Assembly (NCBI GenBank): GCA_031253755.1
Contig: JAIRVT010000075.1
Location: 1 to 64,000 of the forward strand
DNA: 64,000 nt
Reading direction: 5' to 3'
From: Enterobacteriaceae bacterium
Lineage (GTDB): Bacteria; Pseudomonadota; Gammaproteobacteria; Enterobacterales; Enterobacteriaceae
This document shows positions 48,890 through 60,391 of the stretch, one piece after another. Below the pieces are notes generated by a model. It was not told the DNA's origin, did no database searches, and was given only the letters and a program-made list of their open reading frames with translations. The translations under genes were made by a program, and so were the position numbers. Position 1 is the first letter of the stretch, and every line of letters begins with the position of its first letter.

Positions 48890-49978
48890 ATGAGTCAGGT
48901 ATATAATTTCAGCGCTGGCCCAGCCATGTTGCCAGCAGAAGTATTGCGTCGTGCGGAACAGGAACTTTGCAACTGGCATGGGCTGGGAACGTCAGTGATG
49001 GAAATCAGCCATCGAAGTAAAGAATTTGTCGCTGTTGCGGCTGAAGCAGAAAAAGACCTACGCGATTTATTATCGATACCTGATAATTACAAGGTGTTAT
49101 TTTGCCACGGGGGAGCACGTGGTCAATTTGCAGCATTGCCGTTAAATTTACTCGGCAATAAAACCTCTGCTGATTATATTGTTAGCGGCTATTGGGCTGA
49201 ATGTGCAGCGAAAGAAGCAACAAAATACTGTACACCAAATGTCTTGAATATTCTTACCGAAACCGATGGCATCAAAAGCGTGAAGCCCATGAGTGAATGG
49301 GCTTTGAACAGTGATGCGGCTTATGTGCATTATTGTCCGAATGAAACCATCGATGGCATTGCGATTTTTGAAGAACCGGATTTTGGAACAGATAAAATTG
49401 TCATTGCCGATTACTCTTCCACCATTCTTTCCGCTCCGATTGATGTCAGCCGTTATGGTGTGATTTACGCCGGTGCCCAGAAAAACATTGGTCCGGCAGG
49501 GCTGACGGTGGTGATTATCCGCGAAGATTTACTGGGCAAAGCGCATCCGCACACGCCATCGATTCTGGACTACACCGTACAGGCCAGCCATGATTCTATG
49601 TATAACACACCACCAACATTTGCCTGGTATCTTTCCGGTATGGTTTTCAAATGGCTGAAAGAGCAGGGCGGTTTGCAGGAAATCAGAAAACGCAATCATG
49701 CCAAAGCGGAGTGTCTGTATCAGGCCATTGATAACAGTCATCTGTATATCAACCGCGTAGCAGCACAAAATCGCTCTATCATGAACGTTCCTTTCCAATT
49801 AGCGAATCCGGCTCTGGATGGCAAATTTCTGGAAGAAGCCTATAACCACGGATTCCATGCACTGAAAGGACATAAAGTTGCCGGAGGTGCCAGAGCCTCA
49901 ATTTATAATGCGATGCCTTATGAAGGGGTTCAGGCACTGGTTGAATTTATGGCGGATTTTGAACGTCGCAACGGCTGA
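48890..49978 (+). CDS. serC: SerC, phosphoserine aminotransferase
   Basis: 362-residue PLP enzyme with roles in serine synthesis (3-phosphohydroxypyruvate) and pyridoxal-phosphate synthesis. FSAGPAMLP at the N-terminus, [18 protein letters not shown] and the PLP lysine in [19 protein letters not shown] are conserved. The ATG at 48890, preceded by GTGGAG, gives the E. coli length. Forms the serC-aroA operon. Confidence 0.97.
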   Translation: MSQVYNFSAGPAMLPAEVLRRAEQELCNWHGLGTSVMEISHRSKEFVAVAAEAEKDLRDLLSIPDNYKVLFCHGGARGQFAALPLNLLGNKTSADYIVSGYWAECAAKEATKYCTPNVLNILTETDGIKSVKPMSEWALNSDAAYVHYCPNETIDGIAIFEEPDFGTDKIVIADYSSTILSAPIDVSRYGVIYAGAQKNIGPAGLTVVIIREDLLGKAHPHTPSILDYTVQASHDSMYNTPPTFAWYLSGMVFKWLKEQGGLQEIRKRNHAKAECLYQAIDNSHLYINRVAAQNRSIMNVPFQLANPALDGKFLEEAYNHGFHALKGHKVAGGARASIYNAMPYEGVQALVEFMADFERRNG

Positions 49979-49989
49979 GTCTTGTTTTG

Positions 49990-50014
49990 ATCGGGGGGAA
50001 GATAACCTCCCGAT
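49990..50014 (+). other. Hairpin in the serC-aroA spacer
   Basis: ATCGGGGGG / CCTCCCGAT, 9 bp with one G-U pair, followed by ATGGTTTTT. It may partially terminate serC transcripts and set the aroA level. The 109-base spacer otherwise holds nothing recognisable. Confidence 0.55.
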
Positions 50015-50087
50015 ATGGTTTTTCACCAACCATTCACGCATTAAAAATAAATCTATTCTCAATGAATAACCGGAGACTCTGCTGTTT

Positions 50088-51401
50088 ATGCAATCCCTGA
50101 CGTTACAACCGATATCCTGCATTCATGGGACTATCAATTTACCCGGCTCTAAAAGTGTTTCTAACCGCGCCTTGCTACTTGCAGCTTTTGCTCAGGGAAC
50201 AACGCATCTGACCAATTTACTGGATAGTGATGATATTCGTCACATGCTGAATGCGTTGACCGCATTGGGTGTTTCCTATCGTTTATCAGAGGATCGCACG
50301 GCCTGTGAAGTTGAGGGTATGGGCGGGATGATAACGGATAAAAAGGGGCTGGAACTCTTTCTGGGAAATGCAGGAACAGCCATGCGCCCACTGGCTGCCG
50401 CGTTGTGTTTGGGGAACAACGATATTGTTCTGACGGGCGAGCCAAGGATGAAAGAACGTCCCATCGGTCATCTGGTGGATGCTTTGCGTCAGGGAGGCGC
50501 AGAAATTGATTATCTTGAGCAGGAAAATTATCCGCCATTACGGATCAAAGGCGGCTTTTCCGGTGGAAAAGTCATCGTTGACGGTACGGTCTCCAGCCAG
50601 TTTCTGACCGCTTTACTGATGGCAGCACCTCTGGCACGGAATGGCACTGAAATTCATATTCAGGGTGATTTAGTTTCTAAGCCTTATATCGCAATCACAC
50701 TGGCATTAATGAACAGCTTCGGTGTGGCAGTGGAAAACGATCAATATCGGGTTTTCCGCATTAAAGGGCAGCAACAGTACCAATCACCGGGGCATTATCT
50801 GGTTGAAGGTGATGCTTCGTCGGCCTCTTATTTTCTCGCCGCTGCTGCCATTAAAGGCGGCACAGTCCGAGTGACGGGCATTGGCAAAAACAGCCTGCAA
50901 GGGGATACAAAATTTGCCAATGTGCTGGAAAAAATGGGCGCGGTTATTCGTTGGGGAGATGATTTTGTGGAATGTGAGCGAGAGGCACTGGTTGGTATCG
51001 ATATGGACATGAATGCCATTCCCGATGCGGCCATGACCATTGCAACAACAGCGTTGTTTGCTGAAGGTGAAACCACGATCCGTAATATCTACAACTGGCG
51101 GGTAAAAGAAACGGATCGTCTTAGTGCGATGGCAACTGAATTACGTAAAGTGGGTGCTGAAGTGGAAGAAGGCCATGATTTTATTCACATCATTCCACCA
51201 AAAAAGCTAAAACATGCTGAAATTGAAACCTATAATGACCACCGGATAGCCATGTGTTTTTCATTAGTCGCCCTTTCAGATACTGCCGTGACTATTCTGG
51301 ATCCGGGATGTACAGCGAAAACATTCCCCGATTATTTTGAACAGCTGAAGTCTGTTAGCCACGCTAATGATGAAAATAGCATGACGCGGATTGCTGAATA
51401 A
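50088..51401 (+). CDS. aroA: AroA, EPSP synthase (3-phosphoshikimate 1-carboxyvinyltransferase)
   Basis: 437-residue shikimate-pathway enzyme joining PEP and shikimate 3-phosphate. [29 protein letters not shown] (glyphosate-sensitive class I type), [19 protein letters not shown] and [22 protein letters not shown] line the active site. [11 protein letters not shown] precedes the C-terminus. About ten extra residues ([13 protein letters not shown]) extend past the usual end. Confidence 0.97.
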   Translation: MQSLTLQPISCIHGTINLPGSKSVSNRALLLAAFAQGTTHLTNLLDSDDIRHMLNALTALGVSYRLSEDRTACEVEGMGGMITDKKGLELFLGNAGTAMRPLAAALCLGNNDIVLTGEPRMKERPIGHLVDALRQGGAEIDYLEQENYPPLRIKGGFSGGKVIVDGTVSSQFLTALLMAAPLARNGTEIHIQGDLVSKPYIAITLALMNSFGVAVENDQYRVFRIKGQQQYQSPGHYLVEGDASSASYFLAAAAIKGGTVRVTGIGKNSLQGDTKFANVLEKMGAVIRWGDDFVECEREALVGIDMDMNAIPDAAMTIATTALFAEGETTIRNIYNWRVKETDRLSAMATELRKVGAEVEEGHDFIHIIPPKKLKHAEIETYNDHRIAMCFSLVALSDTAVTILDPGCTAKTFPDYFEQLKSVSHANDENSMTRIAE

Positions 51402-51544
51402 TTACGATGTATTTATTCCACTCATTCTCCGAGTAGGTATAATAAGGCATATTTTTTATTGCTTGCTTATTGAGCAACTTTCTGTGTTCGGTAGATGATT
51501 TGCTGGTGTTGATGAAAAGCGGATGAAACGCTTGGGTTGAAAAC

Positions 51545-51600
51545 CATTATCGAAAAGCCATTATCGAAAAGCACTTGTCGGGAAGCGCTTACCGGAAAAT
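51545..51600. repeat. 14-bp x 4 tandem array upstream of cmk
   Basis: Two perfect units CATTATCGAAAAGC (51545-51558 and 51559-51572) followed by ACTTGTCGGGAAGC and GCTTACCGGAAAAT. Three looser GATGAAAAGC-like units precede them from about 51508. The family 1 element starts directly at the end. Confidence 0.85.
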
Positions 51601-51682
51601 ATACCCTATGGATTTCGAGTTGCACCGCTTGCTGCAAGCGAGCGCTGCCAACAAAGAAGCAGCTTGGAATACGACGGGGATA
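51600..51682. repeat. Palindromic intergenic element, family 1 (copy 2, inverted)
   Basis: The first 24 bases, starting TATACCCTATGGATTTCGAG, are the exact reverse complement of 20693-20716. The right part (GCCAACAAAGAAGCAGCTTG..ACGACGGGGATA) corresponds to the left part of copy 1, and the outer 20567-20811 frame is missing. So copy 2 is the simple, 83-base form of the element. Confidence 0.78.
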
Positions 51683-51723
51683 ACACGGAAAGGGCTATTT
51701 GAGGCAGAGATGGAGGAAAATGA

Positions 51724-52410
51724 ATGATGGTAATAGCCCCGGTCATAACCGTTGATGGGCCAAGTGGTGCAGGCAAGGGAACATTATGTCAGGCACTGGC
51801 TGAAGCATTAGATTGGCAATTGCTTGATTCAGGCGCTATATATCGCGTGCTGGCGCTGGCTGCTATCCATCATCAAGTGGATATCAAATCTGAAGATGCT
51901 CTGGTTCCGTTGGCTGCGAATCTGGATGTTCGTTTTGTTCCTGTTGATGGCAAGCTCAGAGTTATTCTAGAAGGTGAGGATGTCAGCAATGAAATTCGCA
52001 CTGAAACCGTTGGAAATACCGCTTCACAGACGGCAACTTTTCCTCGCGTGCGTGAAGCACTGCTACGCCGGCAGCGGGCCTTTCGGATTGCTCCGGGGCT
52101 GATTGCAGACGGGCGTGACATGGGCACCGTTGTTTTTCCTGATGCGCCAGTAAAAATATTTCTTGATGCCAGTGCTGAGGAACGAGCGCGCAGACGGATG
52201 TTACAGTTGCAGGAGAACGGTTTTAGTGTTAACTTTGAAAACCTTTTGTCCGAAATACAGGAACGCGATTTTCGCGATCGTAATCGGGCTGTTGCACCAT
52301 TAGTGCCTGCTCAGGATGCTTTGATACTGGATTCGACCAGCATGTCTATCGAAGAAGTCATTGATAAAGCACTGACTTATGCGAAAAATGCGTTAGTATT
52401 AACTGTTTAA
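51724..52410 (+). CDS. cmk: Cmk, cytidylate kinase
   Basis: 228-residue CMP/dCMP kinase. P-loop [18 protein letters not shown] lies at the N-terminus. [15 protein letters not shown] binds [16 protein letters not shown] and the [13 protein letters not shown] lid-region arginines follow. Start at the ATG at 51724 after GGAGG. It is upstream of rpsA, as in nearly all enterobacteria. Confidence 0.97.
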   Translation: MMVIAPVITVDGPSGAGKGTLCQALAEALDWQLLDSGAIYRVLALAAIHHQVDIKSEDALVPLAANLDVRFVPVDGKLRVILEGEDVSNEIRTETVGNTASQTATFPRVREALLRRQRAFRIAPGLIADGRDMGTVVFPDAPVKIFLDASAEERARRRMLQLQENGFSVNFENLLSEIQERDFRDRNRAVAPLVPAQDALILDSTSMSIEEVIDKALTYAKNALVLTV

Positions 52411-52605
52411 ACTACCTATTTTTGCGTACTTCACTATTGCAACTCCACAGCAAGAAGATGTATATAGAATTCTGGTATGTGAGCAGTGAAATAGGCTGAC
52501 ATACCAAAACACCTTGTAACAGGGAATTGTTGCGAGGTATGTAAAACAACCCCATTCGGCCGGATGCTAGATGGACGTTAATTTAAAACCTTGAAGATCA
52601 TTAAC

Positions 52606-54279
52606 ATGACAGAATCTTTTGCTCAACTCTTTGAAGAATCCCTACAGACTATCGAAACCCGTCCAGGTGCAATCGTACGTGGTGTTGTCGTTGCTATCGA
52701 TAAAGACGTGGTATTGGTTGACGCAGGTCTGAAATCAGAATCTGCAATTCCTGTAGAACAATTCAAAAATGCTCAGGGCGAGCTGGAAATCCAAGTTGGC
52801 GATGAAATCGACGTAGCTCTGGATGCGGTAGAAGATGGTTTCGGTGAAACTATCCTGTCCCGTGAAAAAGCAAAACGTCACGAAGCATGGCTGATGCTGG
52901 AAAAAGCATACGAAGAAGCTGAAACTGTTACCGGTATTATCAACGGTAAAGTTAAAGGCGGTTTCACTGTAGAACTGAACGGTATCCGTGCGTTCCTGCC
53001 GGGTTCACTGGTTGACGTTCGTCCAGTTCGTGACACTGCTCACCTTGAAGGCAAAGAGCTTGAGTTCAAAGTCATCAAGCTGGATCAAAAACGTAACAAC
53101 GTAGTTGTTTCCCGTCGTGCAGTTATCGAATCCGAAAACAGCGCAGAACGTGATCAGCTGCTGGAAAACCTGCAAGAAGGCATGGAAGTTAAAGGTATCG
53201 TTAAGAACCTGACTGACTACGGTGCATTCGTTGATCTGGGCGGCGTTGATGGCCTGCTGCACATTACTGATATGGCTTGGAAACGTGTCAAACACCCAAG
53301 CGAAATCGTCAATGTGGGCGATGAAATCACAGTTAAAGTACTGAAGTTCGACCGTGAGCGTACTCGCGTATCTCTGGGCCTGAAACAACTGGGTGAAGAT
53401 CCATGGGTAGCAATCGCTAAACGTTACCCAGAAAGTACTCGACTGACTGGTCGCGTAACTAACCTGACTGATTACGGCTGCTTCGTTGAAATCGAAGAAG
53501 GCGTTGAAGGTCTGGTACACGTTTCAGAAATGGATTGGACCAACAAAAACATCCACCCATCCAAAGTTGTTAACGTTGGTGATGTTGTGGAAGTTATGGT
53601 TCTGGATATCGATGAAGAACGTCGTCGTATCTCACTGGGCCTGAAACAGTGCAAAGCTAACCCTTGGCAGCAATTTGCTGAAACTCACAACAAAAACGAC
53701 CGTGTAGAAGGCAAAATCAAGTCAATCACTGACTTCGGTATCTTCATCGGTCTGGACGGCGGCATCGACGGCTTGGTTCACCTGTCTGACATCTCCTGGA
53801 ACGTTGCAGGCGAAGAAGCAGTTCGTGAATACAAAAAAGGCGACGAAATCGCAGCTGTTGTTCTGCAAGTCGATGCAGAGCGTGAGCGTATCTCTCTGGG
53901 CATCAAACAATTGGCAGAAGATCCATTCAATAACTACCTGTCTGTAAACAAGAAAGGCACTATTGTTAATGGTAAAGTCACTGCTGTTGACGCAAAAGGT
54001 GCTACAGTTGAATTAGCTGACGGCGTTGAAGGTTACCTGCGTGCATCAGAAGCTTCTCGTGACCGCATTGAAGATGCAACTCAAGTTCTGAACGTTGGCG
54101 ATGAAGTTGAAGCTAAATATGTTGGCGTTGATCGCAAAAACCGCGTAATCAACCTGTCTGTTCGCGCAAAAGATGAAGCTGATGAAAAAGACGCTATCGC
54201 TTCTGTGAACAAACAAGAAGATACCAACTTTGCTAATAACGCAATGGCTGAAGCTTTCAAAGCAGCTAAAGGCGAATAA
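52606..54279 (+). CDS. rpsA: RpsA, 30S ribosomal protein S1
   Basis: 557-residue RNA-binding protein with six S1 OB-fold repeats (about 21-87, 105-171, 192-260, 277-347, 364-434, 451-520). Domains 3-5 show [10 protein letters not shown] / GCFVEIEEG / GIFIGLDGG cores. It unwinds mRNA on the ribosome. The ATG at 52606 ([13 protein letters not shown]) gives exactly the E. coli length. Codon use is strongly biased to preferred codons. The 195-base leader should carry the autoregulatory hairpins, which were not resolved. Confidence 0.98.
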   Translation: MTESFAQLFEESLQTIETRPGAIVRGVVVAIDKDVVLVDAGLKSESAIPVEQFKNAQGELEIQVGDEIDVALDAVEDGFGETILSREKAKRHEAWLMLEKAYEEAETVTGIINGKVKGGFTVELNGIRAFLPGSLVDVRPVRDTAHLEGKELEFKVIKLDQKRNNVVVSRRAVIESENSAERDQLLENLQEGMEVKGIVKNLTDYGAFVDLGGVDGLLHITDMAWKRVKHPSEIVNVGDEITVKVLKFDRERTRVSLGLKQLGEDPWVAIAKRYPESTRLTGRVTNLTDYGCFVEIEEGVEGLVHVSEMDWTNKNIHPSKVVNVGDVVEVMVLDIDEERRRISLGLKQCKANPWQQFAETHNKNDRVEGKIKSITDFGIFIGLDGGIDGLVHLSDISWNVAGEEAVREYKKGDEIAAVVLQVDAERERISLGIKQLAEDPFNNYLSVNKKGTIVNGKVTAVDAKGATVELADGVEGYLRASEASRDRIEDATQVLNVGDEVEAKYVGVDRKNRVINLSVRAKDEADEKDAIASVNKQEDTNFANNAMAEAFKAAKGE

Positions 54280-54319
54280 TCTAAGTCAATAACGGCGGGT
54301 AATATTTTCGGTGACGATA

Positions 54320-54349
54320 GTATTTGGAAACGAAGGCATTGGAAACGAA
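54320..54349. repeat. 15-bp tandem duplication upstream of ihfB
   Basis: GTATTTGGAAACGAA followed by GGCATTGGAAACGAA, 12 of 15 identical, in the 105-base rpsA-ihfB spacer. Confidence 0.75.
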
Positions 54350-54384
54350 AGTATTACCCGAATACGGTAGTTAAGGGAGGTACC

Positions 54385-54675
54385 ATGACCAAGTCTGAAT
54401 TAATTGAAAGACTTGCTGAACAGCAATCTCACATGCCGGCTAAAGCCGTTGAAGATGCAGTGAAAGAAATGCTTGATCATATGGCAGAAACATTGGCCTC
54501 CGGTGAACGTATTGAAGTTCGCGGGTTCGGCAGCTTTTCTCTTCACTACCGGGCACCGCGTGTGGGTCGTAATCCAAAAACAGGTGACAAAGTTGAGCTG
54601 GACGGTAAATACGTTCCGCACTTTAAACCCGGTAAGGAATTACGTGACCGCGTAAATATCTATGGCAACAGCTAA
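54385..54675 (+). CDS. ihfB: IhfB, integration host factor beta subunit
   Basis: 96-residue DNA-bending protein that pairs with Ihf[69 protein letters not shown] contains the DNA-clasping beta arm with its intercalating proline (NPKTG). Two residues longer than E. coli at the C-terminus. Strong GGGAGG ribosome site. Confidence 0.97.
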   Translation: MTKSELIERLAEQQSHMPAKAVEDAVKEMLDHMAETLASGERIEVRGFGSFSLHYRAPRVGRNPKTGDKVELDGKYVPHFKPGKELRDRVNIYGNS

Positions 54676-54699
54676 GATAACAGTTATTACTTAATTGCT

Positions 54700-54729
54700 A
54701 CGGCACCTTAGGGTGCCGTTCTTTTTTTC
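54700..54729 (+). terminator. ihfB terminator
   Basis: ACGGCACC / GGGTGCCGT stem with a TTA loop, followed by TCTTTTTTT, 25 bases after the stop. Confidence 0.93.
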
Positions 54730-54730
54730 T

Positions 54731-54775
54731 ATTTCTGGCAAATTCATTTCTGACAAATTCATTTTTGTCATTTTT
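54731..54775. repeat. 15-bp x 3 tandem array after ihfB
   Basis: ATTTCTGGCAAATTC, ATTTCTGACAAATTC (one mismatch) and ATTTTTGTCATTTTT directly follow the terminator. Confidence 0.8.
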
Positions 54776-54964
54776 TTACTTTCGGCTGTTTTTGCTGTTG
54801 TGATAGCTTTCACACTTTTTTGTTGAGCCTTTCTTTACCTGAAATTAATTTGCGAAATGTTTCCAAAATAAAAACTCTCTGACTGGCAGTTGTTTACCGC
54901 ATCAAATATGCTTCTCTGCGTGAATGGCGTATGTGAATGAATACTAATGCAGGAAGATAAATGG

Positions 54965-57373
54965 ATGCCGTCAGCTATCTTAATTTTCACTACTTTTTTT
55001 CTCGTTATCTGGCAAAAGCGATGTTATCTAACATCATTTTTTCAGAAAATATTTTGCCGAAAATCATTACCTGTTATCAGTCTGAATCAAGCTGCGATGG
55101 CTATTGTGATAGGTGTCATTCCACTTTTATTATTCCCTGAGCTACCTCAGTGGTCAGCAATATTTATTTTAGCGGGTATAGCAACTTTTTTATGGTTTGC
55201 TCCCTATAAATCAACACGTTTTATTTCATTGCTATTATGGGGATTGGTTTGGGGGTGTTGGCATAGTCACCAGATTTTGGAACAAATAACTTATTTCAGT
55301 GAAACACCACGAACGGCAACCATTGTTATTGATAGCGTAACGTTAAATAAAATCGATAAAAATAAAATGGACCGAGAAGAGAAGCCACGTTATCGGATCA
55401 AATTAATTGAAAGCGATGGAAAATATCTATTTCCGGCGCTATACGCTTCTGTGTCATGGGATTCACCAATACCATTATGTGCTGGCCAAAAATGGCAGGT
55501 CACCATGAAACTCAGGCCGGTTCATGCCCAATTAAATCAGGGAAGTTATGACAACCAACGCTATGCCTTATCTATTCGTCAGCCCCTTAACGGTAAAATC
55601 ATCAAGGCGAATGTATTAAATGGAGATTGTAATTTAAGACAAAAATTAATTAATAAATTAGCACCAGAAATACAATCACTGAAACATGCAGGCGTTGCTT
55701 TAGCGCTTTCATTTGGTGAACGGTCGTGGCTGGATAAACAAACCCGGTTATTGTTACAGCAGACAGGAATAGCACATTTAATGGCAATTTCAGGGCTGCA
55801 TATTGCTATCGCCAGTTTATTTGGCTGGTTTTTTGCCAGAGGCATTCAACGCATTTTTCCTGCAAGATGGGTAGGGTTTCGTTTCCCGCTTATTGTGGGA
55901 TGGTTATTTGCCATGCTGTATGGCTGGCTTTCTGGTTGGGGAATCCCGGCGGTTCGGGCAATGTTAAGTTTGACACTTTGGTTGTATTTGCGCTGCAAAA
56001 ATCATTTTTGTTTTTCATGGCAATGGGCGTTATGGAGTGCGGCATTAATCTTGCTTTTCGATCCACTCGCCATTCTTTCTGACAGCTTTTGGCTTTCATT
56101 TTTTGCCGTCATGGCATTGTTATTCTGGTTTCACTGGATACCTTTACCTGAAAAAATCCGTTATGGCTGGCGGTGGAGTGGGTTACGTGGCCTGCATATG
56201 CAACTGGGAATGTTGTTGATGTTATTACCGTTACAGCTGCTGTTATTTCAGGGAATGAATATTGCTTCATTAATTGCAAACTTATGGGCGGTGCCGATAA
56301 TTTCTTTTCTGACCGTTCCACTTATTATGCTGGTGCTATTAACATTCCTCTTACCGTGGAGTGAGCTTGTTCAATCACTGCTATGGCAATGTGCAGATTA
56401 CACTATCTCACTTGCGCTGTTGCCATTACCGGCCTTTAATCAATCATGGTTTGAAGTCGGGCATATTCCTTTTTTCGTCACCTTTGCGGGTTGGCTTATT
56501 GTTATTATTTGGCGTCTTGGCTGGTGGAAATCTTATATTGGCTTGTTATTTATTTCTGTCGGTGGAACTTTTTGTTATTTCAAGCGGGATGATGGATTTC
56601 AATGGCGTTTTTCCATGCTGGATGTCGGGCACGGCTTGGCTGTTGTCATTGATAAAGGAGGAAAAGCCATTCTGTTTGATACCGGCAATCGCTGGGATAC
56701 AGGAAGTATGGCAGAAAAAGTCATTGCGCCTTATTTACGCTGGCATCGGTTAACACCCGAACAAATTATCCTGAGTCATGATCATTTGGATCATACAGGA
56801 GGTGTGGAATATTTGCGGGAAAAACATCCTGATATTCCAATCCGAAGTTCTTCTATTAATCACACGCAACTAACTTGTGTCCGTGGTGAAAAATGGGTTT
56901 GGCAGGGGCTGACATTTCAGGTGCTCTGGCCACCAGAGAAAACAGAGCATGTCGGTAATAATCAATCTTGTGTTATTCGCATTGATGATGGCAAATATAG
57001 TCTATTACTTACAGGCGATCTGGAAAAACAGGGAGAATATCATTTACTGGATCTTGAAAAAGAAAATATTAATGCAACAATCTTGCAAGTTCCCCACCAT
57101 GGGAGCAATACTTCATCCACCGCTGCATTGATACGCAAGGTTCAACCTGAATATGCACTGGTTTCAGTTGCCCGTTACAGCCCGTGGAGATTGCCTTCAA
57201 TGAAGGTCAGGCAACGTTATAAAACTGCGGGAATTCAATGGAGTAGCACCGCTGTATCAGGCCAGATAACAGGTTATATTTATCATGATCACATTGAATT
57301 AAACGGATATAGGCAACAGCTAATGCCACGATGGTATCACGACTGGTTTGGTATTCGCGCTGATCATGAGTAG
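54965..57373 (+). CDS. ycaI: ComEC/Rec2 family protein (YcaI), DNA-uptake channel homologue
   Basis: About 802-residue inner-membrane protein. An N-terminal OB-like region (about 110-215), a competence membrane domain with about ten helices (HLMAISGLHIAIASLFGWF) and a C-terminal metallo-beta-lactamase domain (SHDHLDHTGG, VPHHGSNTSS) are present. In competent bacteria it imports single-stranded DNA; natural competence is not shown for this host. The ATG at 54965 sits at ideal distance from AGGAAG. The E. coli protein begins near residue 45 here, so the N-terminal extension is uncertain. Confidence 0.88.
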   Translation: MPSAILIFTTFFLVIWQKRCYLTSFFQKIFCRKSLPVISLNQAAMAIVIGVIPLLLFPELPQWSAIFILAGIATFLWFAPYKSTRFISLLLWGLVWGCWHSHQILEQITYFSETPRTATIVIDSVTLNKIDKNKMDREEKPRYRIKLIESDGKYLFPALYASVSWDSPIPLCAGQKWQVTMKLRPVHAQLNQGSYDNQRYALSIRQPLNGKIIKANVLNGDCNLRQKLINKLAPEIQSLKHAGVALALSFGERSWLDKQTRLLLQQTGIAHLMAISGLHIAIASLFGWFFARGIQRIFPARWVGFRFPLIVGWLFAMLYGWLSGWGIPAVRAMLSLTLWLYLRCKNHFCFSWQWALWSAALILLFDPLAILSDSFWLSFFAVMALLFWFHWIPLPEKIRYGWRWSGLRGLHMQLGMLLMLLPLQLLLFQGMNIASLIANLWAVPIISFLTVPLIMLVLLTFLLPWSELVQSLLWQCADYTISLALLPLPAFNQSWFEVGHIPFFVTFAGWLIVIIWRLGWWKSYIGLLFISVGGTFCYFKRDDGFQWRFSMLDVGHGLAVVIDKGGKAILFDTGNRWDTGSMAEKVIAPYLRWHRLTPEQIILSHDHLDHTGGVEYLREKHPDIPIRSSSINHTQLTCVRGEKWVWQGLTFQVLWPPEKTEHVGNNQSCVIRIDDGKYSLLLTGDLEKQGEYHLLDLEKENINATILQVPHHGSNTSSTAALIRKVQPEYALVSVARYSPWRLPSMKVRQRYKTAGIQWSSTAVSGQITGYIYHDHIELNGYRQQLMPRWYHDWFGIRADHE

Positions 57374-57411
57374 AATAAGCCGCTATTTCTTTTGGTTTTG
57401 GTAACTCAATA

Positions 57412-59157
57412 ATGAATGATAAAGACCTTTCTACTTGGCAAACCTTTCGCCGATTGTGGCCGAACATCACACCCTTTAAGGCCGGGCTGTTAGTTGCAGC
57501 CGTGGCGTTAGTGATAAATGCTGCCGGCGATACACTGATGCTTTCCTTGTTAAAACCTTTGCTTGACGAAGGGTTTGGCAAGACAGACCTGAGTGTATTG
57601 AAATGGATGCCGATCGTGGTTATCGGCTTAATGCTTTTGCGTGGTATATCGGGTTTTATATCAGATTATTGTATCTCTTGGGTATCCGGCAAAGTGGTTA
57701 TGCAAATGCGTCGTGGTTTGTTCAACCATATGATGGGGATGCCAGTCGCCTTTTTTGATCAACAATCAACAGGAACATTGCTTTCGCGTATTACCTACGA
57801 TTCTGAGCAGGTTGCCTCTTCTTCCTCTGGTGCTCTGGTTACCGTTGTCAGGGAAGGGGCATCGATTATTGGTTTGTTTACGTTGATGTTCTACTACAGC
57901 TGGGAATTATCCCTGATCCTGATCGTCATTGCGCCGATTGTTGCGGGTGTTATCCGCCTTGTGTCTGTCCGTTTCCGCCGCATCAGTAAAAACATGCAAA
58001 ACAGCATGGGAATGGTGACGACGAGTGCAGAGCAAATGCTGAAAGGGCACAAAGAAGTATTAATCTTCGGTGGTCAGAAAGTCGAAACAGAACGTTTTAA
58101 TAAAGTCAGTAACCATATGCGTCAGCAGGGCATGAAAATGGTCACTGCGGATTCAATTTCAAACCCGATTATTCAACTTATCGCTTCATTTGCATTAGCA
58201 TTTATTCTGTATGCAGCGAGTTTTCCCGAAATTATGGGCGCCTTGACTGCGGGTAAAATCACCGTTGTGTTCTCATCCATGATTGCTTTAATGCGCCCAT
58301 TAAAATCATTGACCAATGTTAACGCACAGTTCCAGCGTGGAATGGCAGCCTGTCAGACTTTATTCGCTATTCTGGATATGGAGCAGGAGAAAGATGAAGG
58401 CAAGCGGGAAGTGAAAAAAGCGAAAGGTAACCTTGAATTCCGCGATGTGACTTTCTGCTATCCAACCAAAGAACAACCTGCACTGAAAAATATTTCCATG
58501 ACCATCCCTGAGGGCAAAACCATTGCTTTGGTCGGGCGTTCCGGTTCAGGAAAATCAACCATTGCCAGCCTGCTCACTCGTTTTTATGACATCAATCAAG
58601 GCGCGATTTTGCTGGATGGTTATGACCTGCGTGAATACACATTGGCTTCTTTGCGTAATCAAATCGCACTGGTATCGCAAAACGTGCATTTGTTCAATGA
58701 TACGGTTGCCAATAACATCGCTTATGCCAGTGAAGGGCAATTCAGCCGGGCCGAAATCGAACATGCGGCAGAAATGGCCTACGCAATGGACTTTATCAAG
58801 AAACTGGATAATGGCCTTGATACCATGATTGGTGAAAATGGCGTGTTGCTTTCAGGTGGGCAACGTCAGCGTATTGCTATCGCCCGTGCTTTATTACGCG
58901 ATTCGCCGATCCTGATTCTGGATGAAGCAACTTCCGCACTGGATACAGAATCTGAACGCGCTATTCAGGCTGCGCTGGATGAATTGCAGAAAAACAGAAC
59001 GTCACTGGTTATTGCTCACCGCCTTTCTACTATTGAGAGTGCGGATGAAATTATTGTCATTGAAGATGGCAATATTATCGAAAGAGGCAATCACTCAATT
59101 CTGTTGGAAAAAAATGGCGCCTATGCGCAATTACATCGGATGCAATTCGGCCAATGA
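57412..59157 (+). CDS. msbA: MsbA, lipid A flippase ABC transporter
   Basis: 581-residue homodimeric exporter that flips core-lipid A across the inner membrane. Six helices lie in about 20-310. Walker [13 protein letters not shown] is near 374, signature [16 protein letters not shown] near 480, Walker [13 protein letters not shown] near 500, with switch histidine in IAHRLST. Its stop overlaps the lpxK start (ATGA), so flippase and lipid A kinase are co-translated. Confidence 0.97.
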   Translation: MNDKDLSTWQTFRRLWPNITPFKAGLLVAAVALVINAAGDTLMLSLLKPLLDEGFGKTDLSVLKWMPIVVIGLMLLRGISGFISDYCISWVSGKVVMQMRRGLFNHMMGMPVAFFDQQSTGTLLSRITYDSEQVASSSSGALVTVVREGASIIGLFTLMFYYSWELSLILIVIAPIVAGVIRLVSVRFRRISKNMQNSMGMVTTSAEQMLKGHKEVLIFGGQKVETERFNKVSNHMRQQGMKMVTADSISNPIIQLIASFALAFILYAASFPEIMGALTAGKITVVFSSMIALMRPLKSLTNVNAQFQRGMAACQTLFAILDMEQEKDEGKREVKKAKGNLEFRDVTFCYPTKEQPALKNISMTIPEGKTIALVGRSGSGKSTIASLLTRFYDINQGAILLDGYDLREYTLASLRNQIALVSQNVHLFNDTVANNIAYASEGQFSRAEIEHAAEMAYAMDFIKKLDNGLDTMIGENGVLLSGGQRQRIAIARALLRDSPILILDEATSALDTESERAIQAALDELQKNRTSLVIAHRLSTIESADEIIVIEDGNIIERGNHSILLEKNGAYAQLHRMQFGQ

Positions 59158-60140
59158 TTGAGCGTATTTGGTCAGGCCATTCGTGGCTTTACATCCTGCT
59201 CTTACCACTATCAGCCCTTTATGGGCTGATAAATGGCCTGCGTAAACTCAGTTACAGGTTAGGGTTATTACGTGTGTGGAAAGCGCCTGTTCCTGTCGTG
59301 GTAGTCGGAAATTTAACTGCTGGCGGTAATGGTAAAACGCCGGTGGTTATCTGGCTGGTAGAACAACTTCAGCAGAAAGGCTATCGGGTTGGTGTGGTTT
59401 CCCGTGGTTATGGCGGAAAATCTGACCATTATCCTTTATTGGTCACGGATGAAGTGATGACCGCACAGGCGGGAGATGAGCCGGTTTTAATCCACCGTCG
59501 TACAGGTGTGCCCGTGGCGGTAGCGCCAAAGCGTGCCGATGCGGTGAAAATGTTATTAGCCCATTTTCCTGTTGATATCGTTATCACAGACGATGGTTTG
59601 CAACATTATGCTTTACAACGTGATTATGAAATCGTGGTGATTGATGGCATTCGTCGTTTTGGTAATGGCTGCTGGTTACCGGCAGGTCCGATGCGGGAGT
59701 TATCGGGCCGTTTAAACACGGTCAATACCATTATCGTTAACGGCGGAACGCCACAAGCAGGTGAACTGCCCATGACATTACATGGGGAATTGATGGTTAA
59801 TCTGTTGACGGGTGAAACCCGCAAAGTCAGCGATATACCGAATGGTGTTGCGATGGCAGGCATTGGTCATCCACCGCGATTTTTTGCGACATTACGGCAA
59901 CTGGGTGCAACTCTGCATAAAACACACGCATTTGCTGACCATCAAACCTATGAAAAAGCCCAATTATTGGCGTTGGTTAATGATGAACAGAATTTGCTGA
60001 TGACAGAAAAAGATGCCGTCAAATGTGCGCAATTTGCCCAGACCAATTGGTGGTATTTACCGGTTTCAGCCTGTTTGCCTGAAGATAAAGGGCAAAAAAT
60101 ACTGAATGAAATTTGTGCCTTGCTGCCTGAACAGAATTAA
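59154..60140 (+). CDS. lpxK: LpxK, tetraacyldisaccharide 4'-kinase
   Basis: 328-residue inner-membrane-associated kinase, step 6 of lipid A synthesis. A hydrophobic N-terminal anchor ([15 protein letters not shown]) is followed by a Walker A variant [16 protein letters not shown] near 57 and the catalytic [30 protein letters not shown] and [14 protein letters not shown] belong to the second lobe. Length equals E. coli LpxK. Confidence 0.97.
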   Translation: MIERIWSGHSWLYILLLPLSALYGLINGLRKLSYRLGLLRVWKAPVPVVVVGNLTAGGNGKTPVVIWLVEQLQQKGYRVGVVSRGYGGKSDHYPLLVTDEVMTAQAGDEPVLIHRRTGVPVAVAPKRADAVKMLLAHFPVDIVITDDGLQHYALQRDYEIVVIDGIRRFGNGCWLPAGPMRELSGRLNTVNTIIVNGGTPQAGELPMTLHGELMVNLLTGETRKVSDIPNGVAMAGIGHPPRFFATLRQLGATLHKTHAFADHQTYEKAQLLALVNDEQNLLMTEKDAVKCAQFAQTNWWYLPVSACLPEDKGQKILNEICALLPEQN

Positions 60141-60208
60141 CGATGGGATATCGCTTGTGGTATCCTGCGCAGTATTAACTAAACTTCAAACCCGTCATTG
60201 GGGGATGT

Positions 60209-60388
60209 ATGGATCACCGTTTACTCGAAATCATCGCTTGTCCCGTATGTCATGGCAAACTCAGCTACGATAAAGAAAACTTTGAATTGATTTGCAAATT
60301 TGATCGTCTTGCTTTTCCTTTCCGTGATGGCATTCCTGTGCTGTTGGAACATGAAGCACGTGCTCTGTTGGCAGAGGAAAAGAAATAA
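60209..60388 (+). CDS. ycaR: YcaR, small Trm112-family protein
   Basis: 59-residue protein [18 protein letters not shown]... of the Trm112/UPF0434 family. It shows CPVC near residues 11-14, while the usual second cysteine pair is reduced to one Cys near 29. E. coli YcaR (60 aa) is nearly identical and also lies between lpxK and kdsB. Its function is unknown. The ATG at 60209 follows GGGGGA at good spacing, and the stop is 3 bases before kdsB. Confidence 0.95.
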   Translation: MDHRLLEIIACPVCHGKLSYDKENFELICKFDRLAFPFRDGIPVLLEHEARALLAEEKK

Positions 60389-60391
60389 TTT